A stretch of DNA of 48,011 nt from Pseudescherichia vulneris NBRC 102420 (GCF_000759795.1 NZ_BBMZ01000031.1:1-48011), one strand, 5' to 3'; counted from the first letter of the stretch, positions 1 through 9,020 are shown. A program made the numbers and translations. The notes: a model not told the origin generated them from the letters alone.

Positions 1-19
1 ACAGCATCAATATAATAAT

Positions 20-50
20 GCCCGGTGGCGCTTCGCTTACGCGGGCCTAC
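20..50. repeat. REP (repetitive extragenic palindrome) element
   Basis: The imperfect palindrome GCCCGGTGGCGC...GCGGGCCTAC has the stem-loop form of enterobacterial REP units. Similar elements occur after the OmpX-like gene and after pepD in this window. It probably lies 3' of a gene outside the window. Confidence 0.75.
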
Positions 51-182
51 ATACCCACACTACGCCAACCGTAGCGTTTTTTTCACCACGCCGGGGCAGG
101 CTGCACCACTGCCTCGCGCGTGGCGGTGCACGGTTTTTAACCCACTTTGCTCATCTCGTTGAAATAGCTGGGGTTAATTTTC

Positions 183-198
183 TGGCATTGCCTTTGCA
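183..198 (+). promoter_or_regulatory. sigma-54 (-24/-12) promoter of eat-eutBC
   Basis: TGGCATT-GCCT-TTGCA matches the RpoN consensus TGGCACG-N4-TTGCW, with the required GG-N10-GC spacing (GG at 184-185, GC at 196-197). A start about 12 bases after the GC would give a leader of about 25 bases holding a GAGG ribosome-binding site at 224-227 before eat. Sigma-54 promoters need an enhancer-binding activator. None is in the window, but the dyad TGCACC (102-107) / GGTGCA (125-130) is a possible upstream activator site. Confidence 0.75.
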
Positions 199-233
199 GG
201 CTCCCGTTTAACTGTGTAACGGCGAGGCAGCAA

Positions 234-1616
234 ATGATGACGACACCTACAACCACACTGAAAAGAACGCTCGGCAGCTTCCGTCTCTGGGGGATTGCCG
301 TTGGGCTGGTGATCTCCGGCGAATACTTTGGCTGGAGCTACGGCTGGTCGCAGGCGGGCACGATGGGTTTTCTCGTCGTTGCGCTGGCCATTGCGGCAAT
401 GTACTGCGCCTTTATCTTTAGCTTTACCGAACTGACAACCGCCATTCCCCACGCGGGCGGCCCCTTTGCCTACGCCTATCGGGCCTTTGGGCCGACCGGC
501 GGGTTTATTGCCGGGTTCGCTACCCTGATTGAGTTCGTCTTTGCCCCACCGGCAATTGCGATGGCTATCGGGGCTTACCTGAACGTGCAGTTTCCGGCGC
601 TGGATGCCAAATGGATCGCCTGCGCGGCGTACGTCATCTTCATGACCCTGAACATTCTCGGCGTCGGTATTGCAGCCACCTTCGAGCTGATCGTTACCCT
701 GCTGGCGATCTTCGAACTGCTGGTGTTTATGGGCGTTGTCGCGCCGGGCTTCTCGTGGAGCAACTTCACCGCCCACGGCTGGGCAGGTGCAGAGAGCTTT
801 AGCGGCCTCGCCCTCTCCGGCATGTTTGCGGCTATTCCCTTCGCTATCTGGTTCTTCCTCGCCATTGAAGGGGCCTCTATGGCGGCAGAGGAGGCGAAGG
901 ATCCCCAGCGCACCATTCCGCGCGCGCTGGGCGGCGGTATTGTGACTCTTACCGTGCTGGCGGTTGGGGTGATGATCTTTGCCGGCGGCGTTGGCGACTG
1001 GCGTAACCTCGCCAACATCAACGATCCGTTGCCGCAGGCAATGAAGGTGATCGTCGGCAACAACAGCGGCTGGCTGCATATGCTGGTCTGGCTGGGGCTG
1101 TTTGGCCTGGTCGCGTCGTTCCACGGCATCATCATGGGCTACTCGCGGCAGATCTACTCTCTGGCACGGGCGGGTTACCTGCCTGCACGCCTGGCGACGC
1201 TGAACCGTAAGACCCGGACGCCGCACCTGGCGATTCTGGCGGGCGGCGTGGTGGGCATTGCGGCTATCTTCTCGGACTCGGTGATCACCATCAGCGGTAT
1301 GCCGCTCACTGCCTGTATCGTGACGATGTCGGTGTTCGGCGCTATTGTTATGTATATCACCTCTATGGCCGCGCTGTTCAAGCTGCGCCGCAGCGAGCCG
1401 AACCTTATTCGGCCCTTTAAAGCGCCGCTGTTTCCCTATGCTCCGGCCTTTGCGCTGGGCATGGCGGTACTCTGCCTGGTGGCCATGGTCTGGTTCAACC
1501 CGCTGCTGGCGCTGATCTTCGCGGCCATGATGCTCGGCGGCTACCTGTGGTTTCGCAGTACGGCTACCGCTCGCGAGCGTGCCGGGCTGGATCCGCAGCT
1601 GCGCGCCCTCTCCTGA
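234..1616 (+). CDS. eat: Ethanolamine permease (APC family)
   Basis: This 460-residue, very hydrophobic protein has about 12 predicted membrane segments and the amino acid-polyamine-organocation fold. It should import ethanolamine across the inner membrane. The assignment rests on the APC-like N-terminus (LWGIAVGLVISGEYFGWSYG), the length typical of ethanolamine permeases, and immediate linkage to eutB and eutC. Two consecutive ATGs (234 and 237) are possible starts; GAGG at 224-227 fits the second slightly better. It is first in a three-gene operon behind the sigma-54 promoter. The arrangement matches the short eat-eutBC operons known from pseudomonads and some enterobacteria, in which ethanolamine serves mainly as a nitrogen or carbon source without a metabolosome. 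Confidence 0.92.
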   Translation: MMTTPTTTLKRTLGSFRLWGIAVGLVISGEYFGWSYGWSQAGTMGFLVVALAIAAMYCAFIFSFTELTTAIPHAGGPFAYAYRAFGPTGGFIAGFATLIEFVFAPPAIAMAIGAYLNVQFPALDAKWIACAAYVIFMTLNILGVGIAATFELIVTLLAIFELLVFMGVVAPGFSWSNFTAHGWAGAESFSGLALSGMFAAIPFAIWFFLAIEGASMAAEEAKDPQRTIPRALGGGIVTLTVLAVGVMIFAGGVGDWRNLANINDPLPQAMKVIVGNNSGWLHMLVWLGLFGLVASFHGIIMGYSRQIYSLARAGYLPARLATLNRKTRTPHLAILAGGVVGIAAIFSDSVITISGMPLTACIVTMSVFGAIVMYITSMAALFKLRRSEPNLIRPFKAPLFPYAPAFALGMAVLCLVAMVWFNPLLALIFAAMMLGGYLWFRSTATARERAGLDPQLRALS

Positions 1617-1625
1617 GGAGGCGAC

Positions 1626-3017
1626 ATGTATAAAACGACTCTGGCGCACCGCACCTACCGGTTCGCCAGTCTGAAAACCCTGCTGGCAAAGTCCTCCCCG
1701 GCTCGCTCCGGGGATGTGCTGGCGGGTATCAGCGCCGACTCTGCCGAAGAGCGCATGGCGGCGAAAATGGCGCTGGCCGAGGTGCCGCTGCGCAATATTC
1801 TGGCGGATCCGCTTATCCCCTACGAAGCGGATGAAGTCACCCGGCTGATTATCGATACCCACGATCGCGACGCGTTCTCCCTCATCAGCCACCTGACGGT
1901 GGGGGACTTTCGCGACTGGCTGCTGGATGATGCCACCGATCCCCTCACGCTCAGCCGCGTTGCCCGCGCCATTACCCCGGAGATGGCCGCCGCCGTCAGC
2001 AAGCTGATGCGCAACCAGGATCTGATCCTCGCCGCCAGCCGATGCCGGGTGACCACCCGCTTTCGCAATACCATCGGCCTGCCGGGCCATTTGAGCGTAC
2101 GCCTGCAACCCAATCATCCTACTGACGATCTGAAAGGCATTGCCGCCAGCATGCTCGATGGACTGCTCTACGGCGCGGGGGACGCGGTCGTGGGCATTAA
2201 CCCAGCCAGCGACAGCCTGCCGGTGCTGGAGCGGCTCAATTATATGATGGATGACATCATTAGCCGCTTTGCTATTCCTACACAGTCCTGCGTGCTGACG
2301 CATGTCACTAACACGCTGGCGCTGATAGAGCGCGGCGCGCCCGTCGACCTGGTGTTCCAGTCGGTGGCGGGCACCGAGGCGGCAAACAGCGGCTTCGGTA
2401 TCAATTTGGCCCTGCTGGCAGAGGCTCGGGAGGCGGCGTTGAGCCTTGGCCGCGGCACGCTGGGCAATAACGTGATGTACTTTGAGACCGGCCAGGGCAG
2501 CTGTCTCTCTGCCAACGCCCATCACGGCGTTGATCAGCAGACCTGCGAGGCGCGGGCCTACGCCGTCGCGCGCCACTTCGATCCGCTGCTGGTCAATACG
2601 GTGGTGGGGTTTATCGGCCCGGAGTACCTCTATGACGGCAAGCAGATTATCCGCGCCGGGCTGGAGGATCACTTCTGCGGCAAGCTGATGGGCCTGCCGA
2701 TTGGCTGTGACGTCTGCTACACCAACCATGCGGAGGCGGATCAGGATGATATGGACACGCTGCTGACGCTATTGTGCAACGCCGGGCTGACCTTTTTGAT
2801 TGGCGTCCCGGGGGCGGATGACATCATGCTCAACTATCAGAGCACCTCGTTCCACGATGCGCTCTATGCCCGACGTCTGCTGGGGCTAAAGCATGCTCCA
2901 GAGTTTGGCGAGTGGCTGACGAAAATGCAGATTATCGATAGCGCGGGCCAGCTGCGGCTCACCGGCGCTAACCACCCGCTGCTGAGCGTGCTGCCGCCTG
3001 AGGGGGTAAACCTATGA
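1626..3017 (+). CDS. eutB: Ethanolamine ammonia-lyase large subunit
   Basis: EutB (463 residues, usual family length) is the catalytic TIM-barrel subunit of adenosylcobalamin-dependent ethanolamine ammonia-lyase, which converts ethanolamine to acetaldehyde and ammonia. Conserved stretches include RDQ-like MRNQDLILAASRCRVTTRFRN-type substrate-pocket sequence near residues 125-145 and GLPGHLSVRLQPNHP just after it. The start follows GAGGAGG nine bases downstream of the eat stop, so the genes are co-transcribed, and the 3' end overlaps eutC by four bases. No eutA reactivase, aldehyde dehydrogenase or shell gene is visible in the window. Acetaldehyde would have to be handled by enzymes encoded elsewhere. 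Confidence 0.97.
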   Translation: MYKTTLAHRTYRFASLKTLLAKSSPARSGDVLAGISADSAEERMAAKMALAEVPLRNILADPLIPYEADEVTRLIIDTHDRDAFSLISHLTVGDFRDWLLDDATDPLTLSRVARAITPEMAAAVSKLMRNQDLILAASRCRVTTRFRNTIGLPGHLSVRLQPNHPTDDLKGIAASMLDGLLYGAGDAVVGINPASDSLPVLERLNYMMDDIISRFAIPTQSCVLTHVTNTLALIERGAPVDLVFQSVAGTEAANSGFGINLALLAEAREAALSLGRGTLGNNVMYFETGQGSCLSANAHHGVDQQTCEARAYAVARHFDPLLVNTVVGFIGPEYLYDGKQIIRAGLEDHFCGKLMGLPIGCDVCYTNHAEADQDDMDTLLTLLCNAGLTFLIGVPGADDIMLNYQSTSFHDALYARRLLGLKHAPEFGEWLTKMQIIDSAGQLRLTGANHPLLSVLPPEGVNL

Positions 3018-3787
3018 ATCATCCTGACGCCTGGTCTTTGCTGCGCACGTTTACCGACGCCCGTATTGCCCTTGGTCGCAGCGGTGCAAGCCTGCCGACC
3101 CAGGAGGTGCTCAGCTTCGGTCTGGCCCATGCCCAGGCTCGCGATGCGGTCCACCAGCCTTTTGATAGCGAGCCGCTGGCGCAGCAGCTCACGGCCCTCG
3201 GTCTGACTACCCTGGACGCCCACAGCGCTGCGGCAGACCGCCATATCTATCTTAACCGGCCGGATCTCGGGCGCAGGCTGAGCGACGAGAGCCGCGCCGC
3301 ACTACAGGCTAGCCGGGTGCCCGCCCACGATCTGCTGCTGGTCATTGGTGACGGGCTCTCTTCCCATGCGGTGCATCGTCAGGCGGTGGCGCTGATTACC
3401 GCCCTGCTGCCCTATCTGCATACGCTGGGGCTGACCACCGGCCCGGTGGTGCTGGCGCATCAGTCGCGGGTGGCGCTGGGAGATGAGATTGGCGAGACGC
3501 TGAAGAGTAAAGCGGTGGCAATGCTGATTGGCGAACGTCCTGGACTGTCGTCACCGGACAGCCTCGGCGTCTACCTGACGTGGCAACCGACACGCACCCG
3601 GCTGGACTCGGAGCGCAACTGTATCTCCAACATCCGCCCGGAGGGGCTGAGCCATGAGGCCGCTGCGTTTAAGCTCGCCTGGCTGCTGGAGCAGGCTTTT
3701 TTACGCCGCCTGACCGGCGTCAAACTGAAAGATGAGAGCGATAATCCGGCGCTGCATGAGCGAGTAAAACCCCGTCTTGCCGGATAA
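3014..3787 (+). CDS. eutC: Ethanolamine ammonia-lyase small subunit
   Basis: EutC (257 residues) is the cobalamin-binding small subunit of ethanolamine ammonia-lyase and pairs with EutB. The ATG overlaps the eutB stop (ATGA), a classic translational-coupling junction. Family features include DLLLVIGDGLSSHAV near residues 110-125, RPGLSSPDSLGVYLTW near 176-190, and ERNCISNIRPEGLSHEAA near 200-215. The protein is somewhat shorter than the E. coli form because the N-terminal extension is short. In E. coli-type proteins that extension supports solubility and microcompartment targeting, so its absence suits an operon without shell genes. The operon ends here, 11 bases from the convergent bluF-like gene. 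Confidence 0.97.
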   Translation: MNHPDAWSLLRTFTDARIALGRSGASLPTQEVLSFGLAHAQARDAVHQPFDSEPLAQQLTALGLTTLDAHSAAADRHIYLNRPDLGRRLSDESRAALQASRVPAHDLLLVIGDGLSSHAVHRQAVALITALLPYLHTLGLTTGPVVLAHQSRVALGDEIGETLKSKAVAMLIGERPGLSSPDSLGVYLTWQPTRTRLDSERNCISNIRPEGLSHEAAAFKLAWLLEQAFLRRLTGVKLKDESDNPALHERVKPRLAG

Positions 3788-3798
3788 AGGCTCTCATG

Positions 3799-5019
3799 TT
3801 AGGCCTTCACCTGCTTGACCGGCCAGCAGACCGGCGCGACGCCGTTGAGGGCCGGTTTAGCGAACAGATAACCCTGGAAGTGCTTGATGCCGGCAGCCTC
3901 CAGCCAGCACCACTCCTCTACCTTCTCCACTCCTTCCGCCACGACGCTGATCTCCAGCTCGGCGCAGCATTTGACGATGGCGTTAACGATCGCCTGCTTA
4001 GGGCCGTGCAGGTGAATATCGGTCACGATGCTGCGGTCGATCTTTAGCTCACCCGGCTGGAACTTGGTAAGCAGCGACAGTCCGGCAAAGCCCGCGCCAA
4101 AGTCATCGATCGCCAGTCCAATGCCCGCCGAGCGCAGCTGCATAATGGCGATGGTAAATTCGTCATAGCCGGAGATCACTTCGTCTTCAGTCACCTCGAC
4201 AATAACCTGCTCGGGAACCAGCCCGTGACGGGTGATCTGCGCCAGCAGAATATCTACCGCGCCAGGAATATTCACCAGCGACATCGGCAGCAGGTTAATT
4301 GAGAGCTTATGGCTGCCAATGCCGATCTGTTTTGCCAGGGCAAACGCCCACTCCTTTGACAGAAGATCGGCCTCGTGAATTTTGTCTGGCGGAATAGACG
4401 CAAAGTAGTCCTGAGGTGAGCCACCGTTTGGGCTGCGGATCAGGGCTTCAAAGGAGCTGATCTGCCCGCGCTGCGGCTCGACGATAGGCTGAATAGCGAA
4501 CTGGCAGGGCTGATCGGGGAACAGAAACGGCAGGGTTTGCGCCAGCGGGAGGTCGATCGGCACAAACGCCCAGCGATCGGGCTCGCTTCGCCCAGGATAC
4601 TGCTCCCGCCAGCTGCCGCGCAGGAATGATTTGATAAATTTGTACACTCGCCCGTCGCAGGCAAGATTGAACTTAAGCGCGCCAGCACTAATAACCGAAC
4701 GCAGCACCGATCGTGGACTGTCATAACGGAGATCGAACAGCGACATGCCAAGGTTTTCAAAATGCCGCTTTGGGGCATAGTCGCGCATCAGCTCGACGAC
4801 GCTATCGTGCCGCGCATCGTGATTGATTTTGGCATACAGGGTATTCACATGCACCAACGGACCTTCAAGCACCTGAAGAAAATGGGTCCCGTCGAAAAGT
4901 AAAATACCGGAAATTTGCAGCTCCGCATTGCGGCTCTGCGCGACGCACACCAGCTCGACTAACTTTGACGGATCAAAGTCAGGGCTTAGGCGGCTCCGGT
5001 AAATCAGAGTAGAAATCAT
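3799..5019 (-). CDS. bluF: BLUF-EAL blue-light photoreceptor, BluF-like
   Basis: I set the start at ATG 5019 (406 residues; AAGGA upstream) because the BLUF domain begins directly with MISTLIYRSRLS. The longer open frame adds a low-quality leader. BLUF (residues about 1-95) keeps the flavin-contacting Tyr7, Asn31 and Gln49 and has Met92. An EAL domain (about 165-400) follows. EAL motifs are partly degenerate: EALIRSPNGG lacks the usual RW, and DDFGAGFAGLSLL replaces DDFGTGYSSLSYL. In E. coli, BluF has no cyclic-di-GMP hydrolysis and instead pulls the BluR repressor off DNA in blue light. That is a likely but unproven role here. No bluR gene is in the window. Confidence 0.9.
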   Translation of the reverse strand: MISTLIYRSRLSPDFDPSKLVELVCVAQSRNAELQISGILLFDGTHFLQVLEGPLVHVNTLYAKINHDARHDSVVELMRDYAPKRHFENLGMSLFDLRYDSPRSVLRSVISAGALKFNLACDGRVYKFIKSFLRGSWREQYPGRSEPDRWAFVPIDLPLAQTLPFLFPDQPCQFAIQPIVEPQRGQISSFEALIRSPNGGSPQDYFASIPPDKIHEADLLSKEWAFALAKQIGIGSHKLSINLLPMSLVNIPGAVDILLAQITRHGLVPEQVIVEVTEDEVISGYDEFTIAIMQLRSAGIGLAIDDFGAGFAGLSLLTKFQPGELKIDRSIVTDIHLHGPKQAIVNAIVKCCAELEISVVAEGVEKVEEWCWLEAAGIKHFQGYLFAKPALNGVAPVCWPVKQVKA

Positions 5020-5217
5020 AATGTTCAGATCCTTTGCGACAGGTGACGTAATCAGTATACCTTGCGGTGAAGGCTTTACGCCTTTCTCTGTGCCCGCTGA
5101 CAACCCTCTTCCCCTGGAAAAATCAGCATTCTTCACGTCAGGCGTCCAGCCTGACATTTTGCTGCAATACTTAAGAAGATTTGTTCCATTCATGATGCAC
5201 AGAAGGAATAGCCAACA

Positions 5218-5754
5218 ATGACAACAGAGCAACAATTTTGCCAGCAATTCATGGAAAAACCGTTGGATTTTCTGGCAAATGAACTGGGTGATCTTTTAAC
5301 GAGCAAAAAATTACGCCTCACCACGGCGGAGTCCTGCACCGGGGGCCTGCTCGGCTCCACGCTATGCGCAGCGAAAGACACTCCTTCTTTTTTCGGCAGC
5401 GGATTTATAACCTTTACGGATGAAGCGAAAATGACGCTGTTAAATGTGAACCCGGAGACACTTGCCAAACATACTGCGGTCAGTAAAGCCACGGTAGAGG
5501 AGATGGCGATGGGCGCGGTCAACGTATCCGGTGAGGATATTGGCATTGCCGTTAGCGGCTATGGCGGCCCGGACGGCGGCGAAGACGGTACGCCTGCCGG
5601 CTCCGTCTGGTTTGGCTGGGCGCTGCCGGGCAATACCGTCCATACCTCGCTACAGCATTTCGAGGGTGACTGCACCGAGGTTCTGGCGCAGGCGGTAAAA
5701 TACGCTATCGTGATGTTGCTCTTCAAGCTAGGCTATTCGTCCGATAGCCAGTAA
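5218..5754 (+). CDS. ydeJ: CinA C-terminal/PncC-family protein (YdeJ-like)
   Basis: This 178-residue protein is a stand-alone CinA C-terminal domain. The signature TAESCTGGLLGSTLC sits at residues about 39-53, and AVSGYGGPDGGEDGTPAG near 116-133 corresponds to the family's SGIAGPxGGxxxKPVG. Related PncC enzymes hydrolyse nicotinamide mononucleotide to nicotinate mononucleotide and ammonia. The Y-for-I and D-T-P changes in the second motif suggest the less active YdeJ branch rather than PncC itself, so I do not assert activity. The N-terminal 20 residues are extra. It is transcribed divergently from the bluF-like gene and converges on the diguanylate cyclase. Confidence 0.85.
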   Translation: MTTEQQFCQQFMEKPLDFLANELGDLLTSKKLRLTTAESCTGGLLGSTLCAAKDTPSFFGSGFITFTDEAKMTLLNVNPETLAKHTAVSKATVEEMAMGAVNVSGEDIGIAVSGYGGPDGGEDGTPAGSVWFGWALPGNTVHTSLQHFEGDCTEVLAQAVKYAIVMLLFKLGYSSDSQ

Positions 5755-5768
5755 ACATCGAAACGTTT

Positions 5769-7097
5769 TTACGCCCGCTGCACCGCCCCTGCCGCCACGA
5801 CGCCGTTACGGCCTCGCCGTTTTGCAGCATAGAGCGCGGTATCGGCCTGGTTGATCACACCGCTGGCGATAATATGCAGCGGTCGATCTTCGCTGACCAT
5901 GCTGCGCTCGCCAAGCGTTGCTATCCCAATGCTGATAGTCAGGTAGCCGGTTGGGCTGGCAGGAAGCGGGATGCGCAGCGCGTTGATGCTCTGACGCATT
6001 CTCTCCGCCATGGCCAGGGCCCCTGCACTATCGGTGCGCGGCAGGATCACTAAAAACTCCTCACCTCCATAGCGGCTGACGTTGTCTTCAGACTGACGGC
6101 GGGCCGCCACCAGCGCCTCGGCAACCCTACGCAAGCAACGATCGCCGGCCTGATGACCGTAGGTATCGTTGTAGCGCTTGAAGTAGTCGATGTCGGCCAG
6201 GCACACCGAAAGCGGAAACTGCTCCTCCAGCGCGTTAGTAATGGCGTTAGAGAGGCATTCATCCATATAGCGGCGGTTAAACAGGCCGGTGAGATGGTCA
6301 TGCTGGGCATGCTGTTGCAGGATCGTATTGGCGCTGGCGAGCTTCTGCTCGGCACGGCGGCGATCGGTAATATCAACCCAGGTTACCGACAGCCCTACGA
6401 CGTTACCGGAGGCGTCGTGCACCGGCACCGAGTGGGTATCGTAGCAGCGAGAGTGCCAGACAATCTCCCGGCTGGGGATCTCTGCTCCGGTATCCGCAAG
6501 GGCAAAGGCAGCCTCAAACTGTTGCCAGCAGCCGGGCATCAGATCGGCAATGTGGCTTTCTGAAGCATCGGAAGGCGTATTGTCCAGATCCATCAGCTGC
6601 GCCATCGCCTTGTTGGACATCACTAAATGCCCCTGCCGGTCAATCATGCAGAGTGCGACGGGGGTCTTGTCGTAGATGGTCTCCAACTGCATTACGCGCT
6701 CGTCCAGGGTCGAGATGTTGCGATCGATGCCCCGGTAGCCCCGCAGCTCGCCCTGCTCATCGAATAGCGGAACGCCGCTGGTTTCGAGCACCACAATTCG
6801 CCCATCAGCGCGGCGGTTACGGTTAACTAATCCAGAGAACGGAATGCGTTTAGTCACGATTTCAGAAAATGCGCGGCCAACGCGCTCGGCTTCGCCGGGC
6901 GGCATAAAGTCAAAGGGGGTACAACCGATCACCTCTTCCGGTGAAACACCCAGCAGGCTGGTGACAACCTTAGAGGACCAGGTATAGCGTCCTTGGGCAT
7001 CCACTTCCCATACCCAGTCAGAATTATTATCAAGAAGATCAATCAGATGTTGTGTGTCGACACTACTGGAATCAGATGGCTTTTTATCATCATTCAT
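5769..7097 (-). CDS. PAS-PAS-GGDEF diguanylate cyclase
   Basis: This soluble protein (442 residues) has two PAS domains (about 17-128 and 135-247), a short coiled linker (DRRRAEQKLASANTILQQ) and a GGDEF domain (about 262-437). The active-site loop is GGEEF at 344-348, which normally allows synthesis of cyclic-di-GMP from two GTP. The product-inhibition site RxxD appears lost: the residues before the loop read QSED, with the arginine one position out. There are no membrane segments, so PAS1 and PAS2 probably sense a cytosolic ligand or redox state. No clear Shine-Dalgarno precedes ATG 7097. It converges with the ydeJ-like gene. Confidence 0.9.
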   Translation of the reverse strand: MNDDKKPSDSSSVDTQHLIDLLDNNSDWVWEVDAQGRYTWSSKVVTSLLGVSPEEVIGCTPFDFMPPGEAERVGRAFSEIVTKRIPFSGLVNRNRRADGRIVVLETSGVPLFDEQGELRGYRGIDRNISTLDERVMQLETIYDKTPVALCMIDRQGHLVMSNKAMAQLMDLDNTPSDASESHIADLMPGCWQQFEAAFALADTGAEIPSREIVWHSRCYDTHSVPVHDASGNVVGLSVTWVDITDRRRAEQKLASANTILQQHAQHDHLTGLFNRRYMDECLSNAITNALEEQFPLSVCLADIDYFKRYNDTYGHQAGDRCLRRVAEALVAARRQSEDNVSRYGGEEFLVILPRTDSAGALAMAERMRQSINALRIPLPASPTGYLTISIGIATLGERSMVSEDRPLHIIASGVINQADTALYAAKRRGRNGVVAAGAVQRA

Positions 7098-7432
7098 GAT
7101 TAGTACTAGCGTTGCCCCCGCTAAAAGGGATGGTGTTACTTAACATAGGGCCTGCCTTTAGCCGAGGACGATCATTTTCTGCAATGACAATAATGCTAAT
7201 GAATGAAATACTCAATTTCTGCGCGTTATTATAAGCCACTCGCCATTATATATTCACGTGACAAATACATTGCGACAAAAGAAGCGCTGCCGGATGTGAC
7301 CTGAGCCAGCCAGCAAGAGGGAAACAGAGGGGAAAAAAGCGAGCGGGTAGAAACAACATCGCCAGCATTACGCTGGCGACTTATTTGCTGAGTGTATCGT
7401 GATGGATCGGTTTGCTGTCAGGACTGGCCGCT
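7098..7432. other. Intergenic region; hairpin terminator at 7360-7378
   Basis: I see no gene here. The hairpin CGCCAGC-ATTAC-GCTGGCG lies 55 bases downstream of the antirepressor gene on the minus strand and is followed in that direction by GATGTTGTTT. It is therefore a plausible terminator for that gene. The rest is AT-rich upstream DNA of the diguanylate cyclase with no motif I can name. Confidence 0.5.
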
Positions 7433-8155
7433 TTACGCCGCTGCCGCACCCTTTGGCTGCGTGGCGATATGTCCGGCCCAAAGGCCCGCCACCCACTTCA
7501 CCCCTTTAGCGGTAAAGCGCGCCTGGGAGAAGGTATGCTGGTTTTCACCCACGCCAGAGCGCAGGGTGAAGTAGCCCGCCTGCTGGTGATGCAGCTGCGG
7601 TGTCAGCGTGCCGTTAACGCGGTACATGATGTTGCGCTCCAGCAGGAACTGACGGAACTCCGGCTCTTTCACCTTCAGCATCTTGCAGAGCTGGCGAAAA
7701 CCCAGCGAGTCCTGCACCTCAACGAAGCGGTCAAAAAACTCCGCCTTTGGGACAGAGAGGGCCAGCTGCTGCTCGGCTCTCTGGCGCTGCTCATACTGTT
7801 CAGCCCATGCGCGGGCCGCCGCTGCCGGGTTGGTAAAATCAGGCAGCGCTGTTTTGTTTTCGCGCTCCTGCCAGCGATCGAGTACGGCAGCGGTAAAGCC
7901 AGGCGACAGACGCGCCACGGCCAACAGGGAGTCACGCTTGTTCAGCAGAAACTCCTGATAGCTCTCACCATCCCGCTCAAACATTGCCACCCGTACCGGC
8001 TCAGATAAACGCTGCGCCGTTTCGAGGCTTTTCACAATACGTTTTACTTCACCGTGGGTTATGCCTGTCAACGCAGCGATTTCACGGCTACTCATCGTTG
8101 CCGATTGATCCAGAGAATTAAGGCTTTCAAATGGAATCATCATAGGCTTCACCAC
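7433..8155 (-). CDS. Orphan phage antirepressor (Rha-like N-terminus, KilAC C-terminus)
   Basis: This 240-residue protein has an N-terminal DNA-binding segment like phage Rha/antirepressor proteins (SSREIAALTGITHGEVKRIV, residues about 22-41). A helical linker rich in Gln/Glu (about 110-135) follows, then a KilAC-type C-terminal domain (LGFRQLCKMLKVKEPEFRQF, then RNIMYRVNGTLTPQ). Phage antirepressors of this type interfere with prophage repressors or act as DNA-binding regulators. No other phage gene is nearby, so it is a domesticated or leftover single gene. The start is either GTG 8155 or the ATG pair at 8143/8140. I give the longer form, without strong support from the ribosome-binding site. 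Confidence 0.75.
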   Translation of the reverse strand: MVKPMMIPFESLNSLDQSATMSSREIAALTGITHGEVKRIVKSLETAQRLSEPVRVAMFERDGESYQEFLLNKRDSLLAVARLSPGFTAAVLDRWQERENKTALPDFTNPAAAARAWAEQYEQRQRAEQQLALSVPKAEFFDRFVEVQDSLGFRQLCKMLKVKEPEFRQFLLERNIMYRVNGTLTPQLHHQQAGYFTLRSGVGENQHTFSQARFTAKGVKWVAGLWAGHIATQPKGAAAA

Positions 8156-8419
8156 TCACTTACTGTAGCACCCGATTGGGTTGTGTAATTATTATACTAA
8201 TACCTGTTCAAATATCCAGTAGTTTTTTTGAGCGATTTTAGTTAAGTTCCCTCCTGCAAAAGATGAAGGCACCCTGCAAAGAAAATGTGCCCGCACCTAC
8301 CAGATTAGGGGGTGCTATTTGGCCTATTTATCAGACCTTTAAGACTATTCCCTCTTTTATCCCTCCCCAAAAAAACCAACAATTTTGCACCTTAATTGAT
8401 TGGCAAATGGAACGGCAGA

Positions 8420-8980
8420 ATGAAAAAAGTATCTCTGGGGATGTTAGTGGCGGCTACCCTGATGAGCAGCGGGGCAATGGCTGAGAGCAACACCCTCTCC
8501 CTCGGTTACGCGCAGAGTGACGTAGAAGGCTTCAAGGATATCCGTGGCGTAAACCTGCAATACCGTTATGAGCTGGATTCGCCGCTCAGCGTGCTCGGCT
8601 CTTTTACCTATATAAGCGGTGATGACGATCAGGATTACTACGTGGCCTCCGATGCGGTGCATAACAGCATCGACGTTAAATATTACTCGCTGATGGTTGG
8701 CCCGGCTTACCGCCTTAACGAGTATGTTTCTCTCTATGCACTGGGCGGCATCGCCCACACTAAAGCTGACGTTGATACCACCTGGGTGAATGCGGGCGAT
8801 TACTACGTCGGGCGCGACAGCCTTTCTGAGAAATCGACCGATTTCGCCTGGGGCGCGGGCGTGCAGTTTAACCCGACCGAAGAGCTGGCGATCAATGTCG
8901 GTTACGAAGGTACAAACGTCGATATCGCCGGCAGCCGCTCCATCAACGGCTTTAACGTTGGCGTGGGCTACCGCTTCTAA
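8420..8980 (+). CDS. Ail/OmpX/Lom-family eight-stranded outer-membrane protein
   Basis: The start is ATG 8420 (186 residues), giving a clean signal peptide, MKKVSLGMLVAATLMSSGAMA, cut before ESNTLSLGY. The mature part has the alternating pattern of an eight-stranded barrel of the OmpX/Ail group: strand YAQSDVEGF, conserved VNLQYRYEL, LMVGPAYRLNEYVSLYALGG, and the terminal INGFNVGVGYRF with the aromatic C-terminal residue needed for Bam-dependent assembly. Relatives act in adhesion, serum resistance or envelope stability. It differs from housekeeping OmpX in sequence and context and is monocistronic, followed by a REP element. Which Ail-family function it has cannot be told from the sequence. 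Confidence 0.9.
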   Translation: MKKVSLGMLVAATLMSSGAMAESNTLSLGYAQSDVEGFKDIRGVNLQYRYELDSPLSVLGSFTYISGDDDQDYYVASDAVHNSIDVKYYSLMVGPAYRLNEYVSLYALGGIAHTKADVDTTWVNAGDYYVGRDSLSEKSTDFAWGAGVQFNPTEELAINVGYEGTNVDIAGSRSINGFNVGVGYRF

Positions 8981-8989
8981 TATCGTATA

Positions 8990-9020
8990 GCGCCGGGAAG
9001 CTGTTTCGCTTACCCGGCCT
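8990..9020. repeat. REP element downstream of the OmpX-like gene
   Basis: GCGCCGGGAAGC...GCTTACCCGGCC is a REP-type imperfect palindrome just after the stop codon. Such elements stabilise upstream mRNA and can act as terminators. Confidence 0.7.

Noticed and set aside
174..2729. A very long open frame on the minus strand opposite eat and eutB
   Set aside because: It runs antisense to two clear genes and its predicted protein is low-complexity (Arg/Gln/His-rich). It arises from GC-rich codon usage on the other strand.
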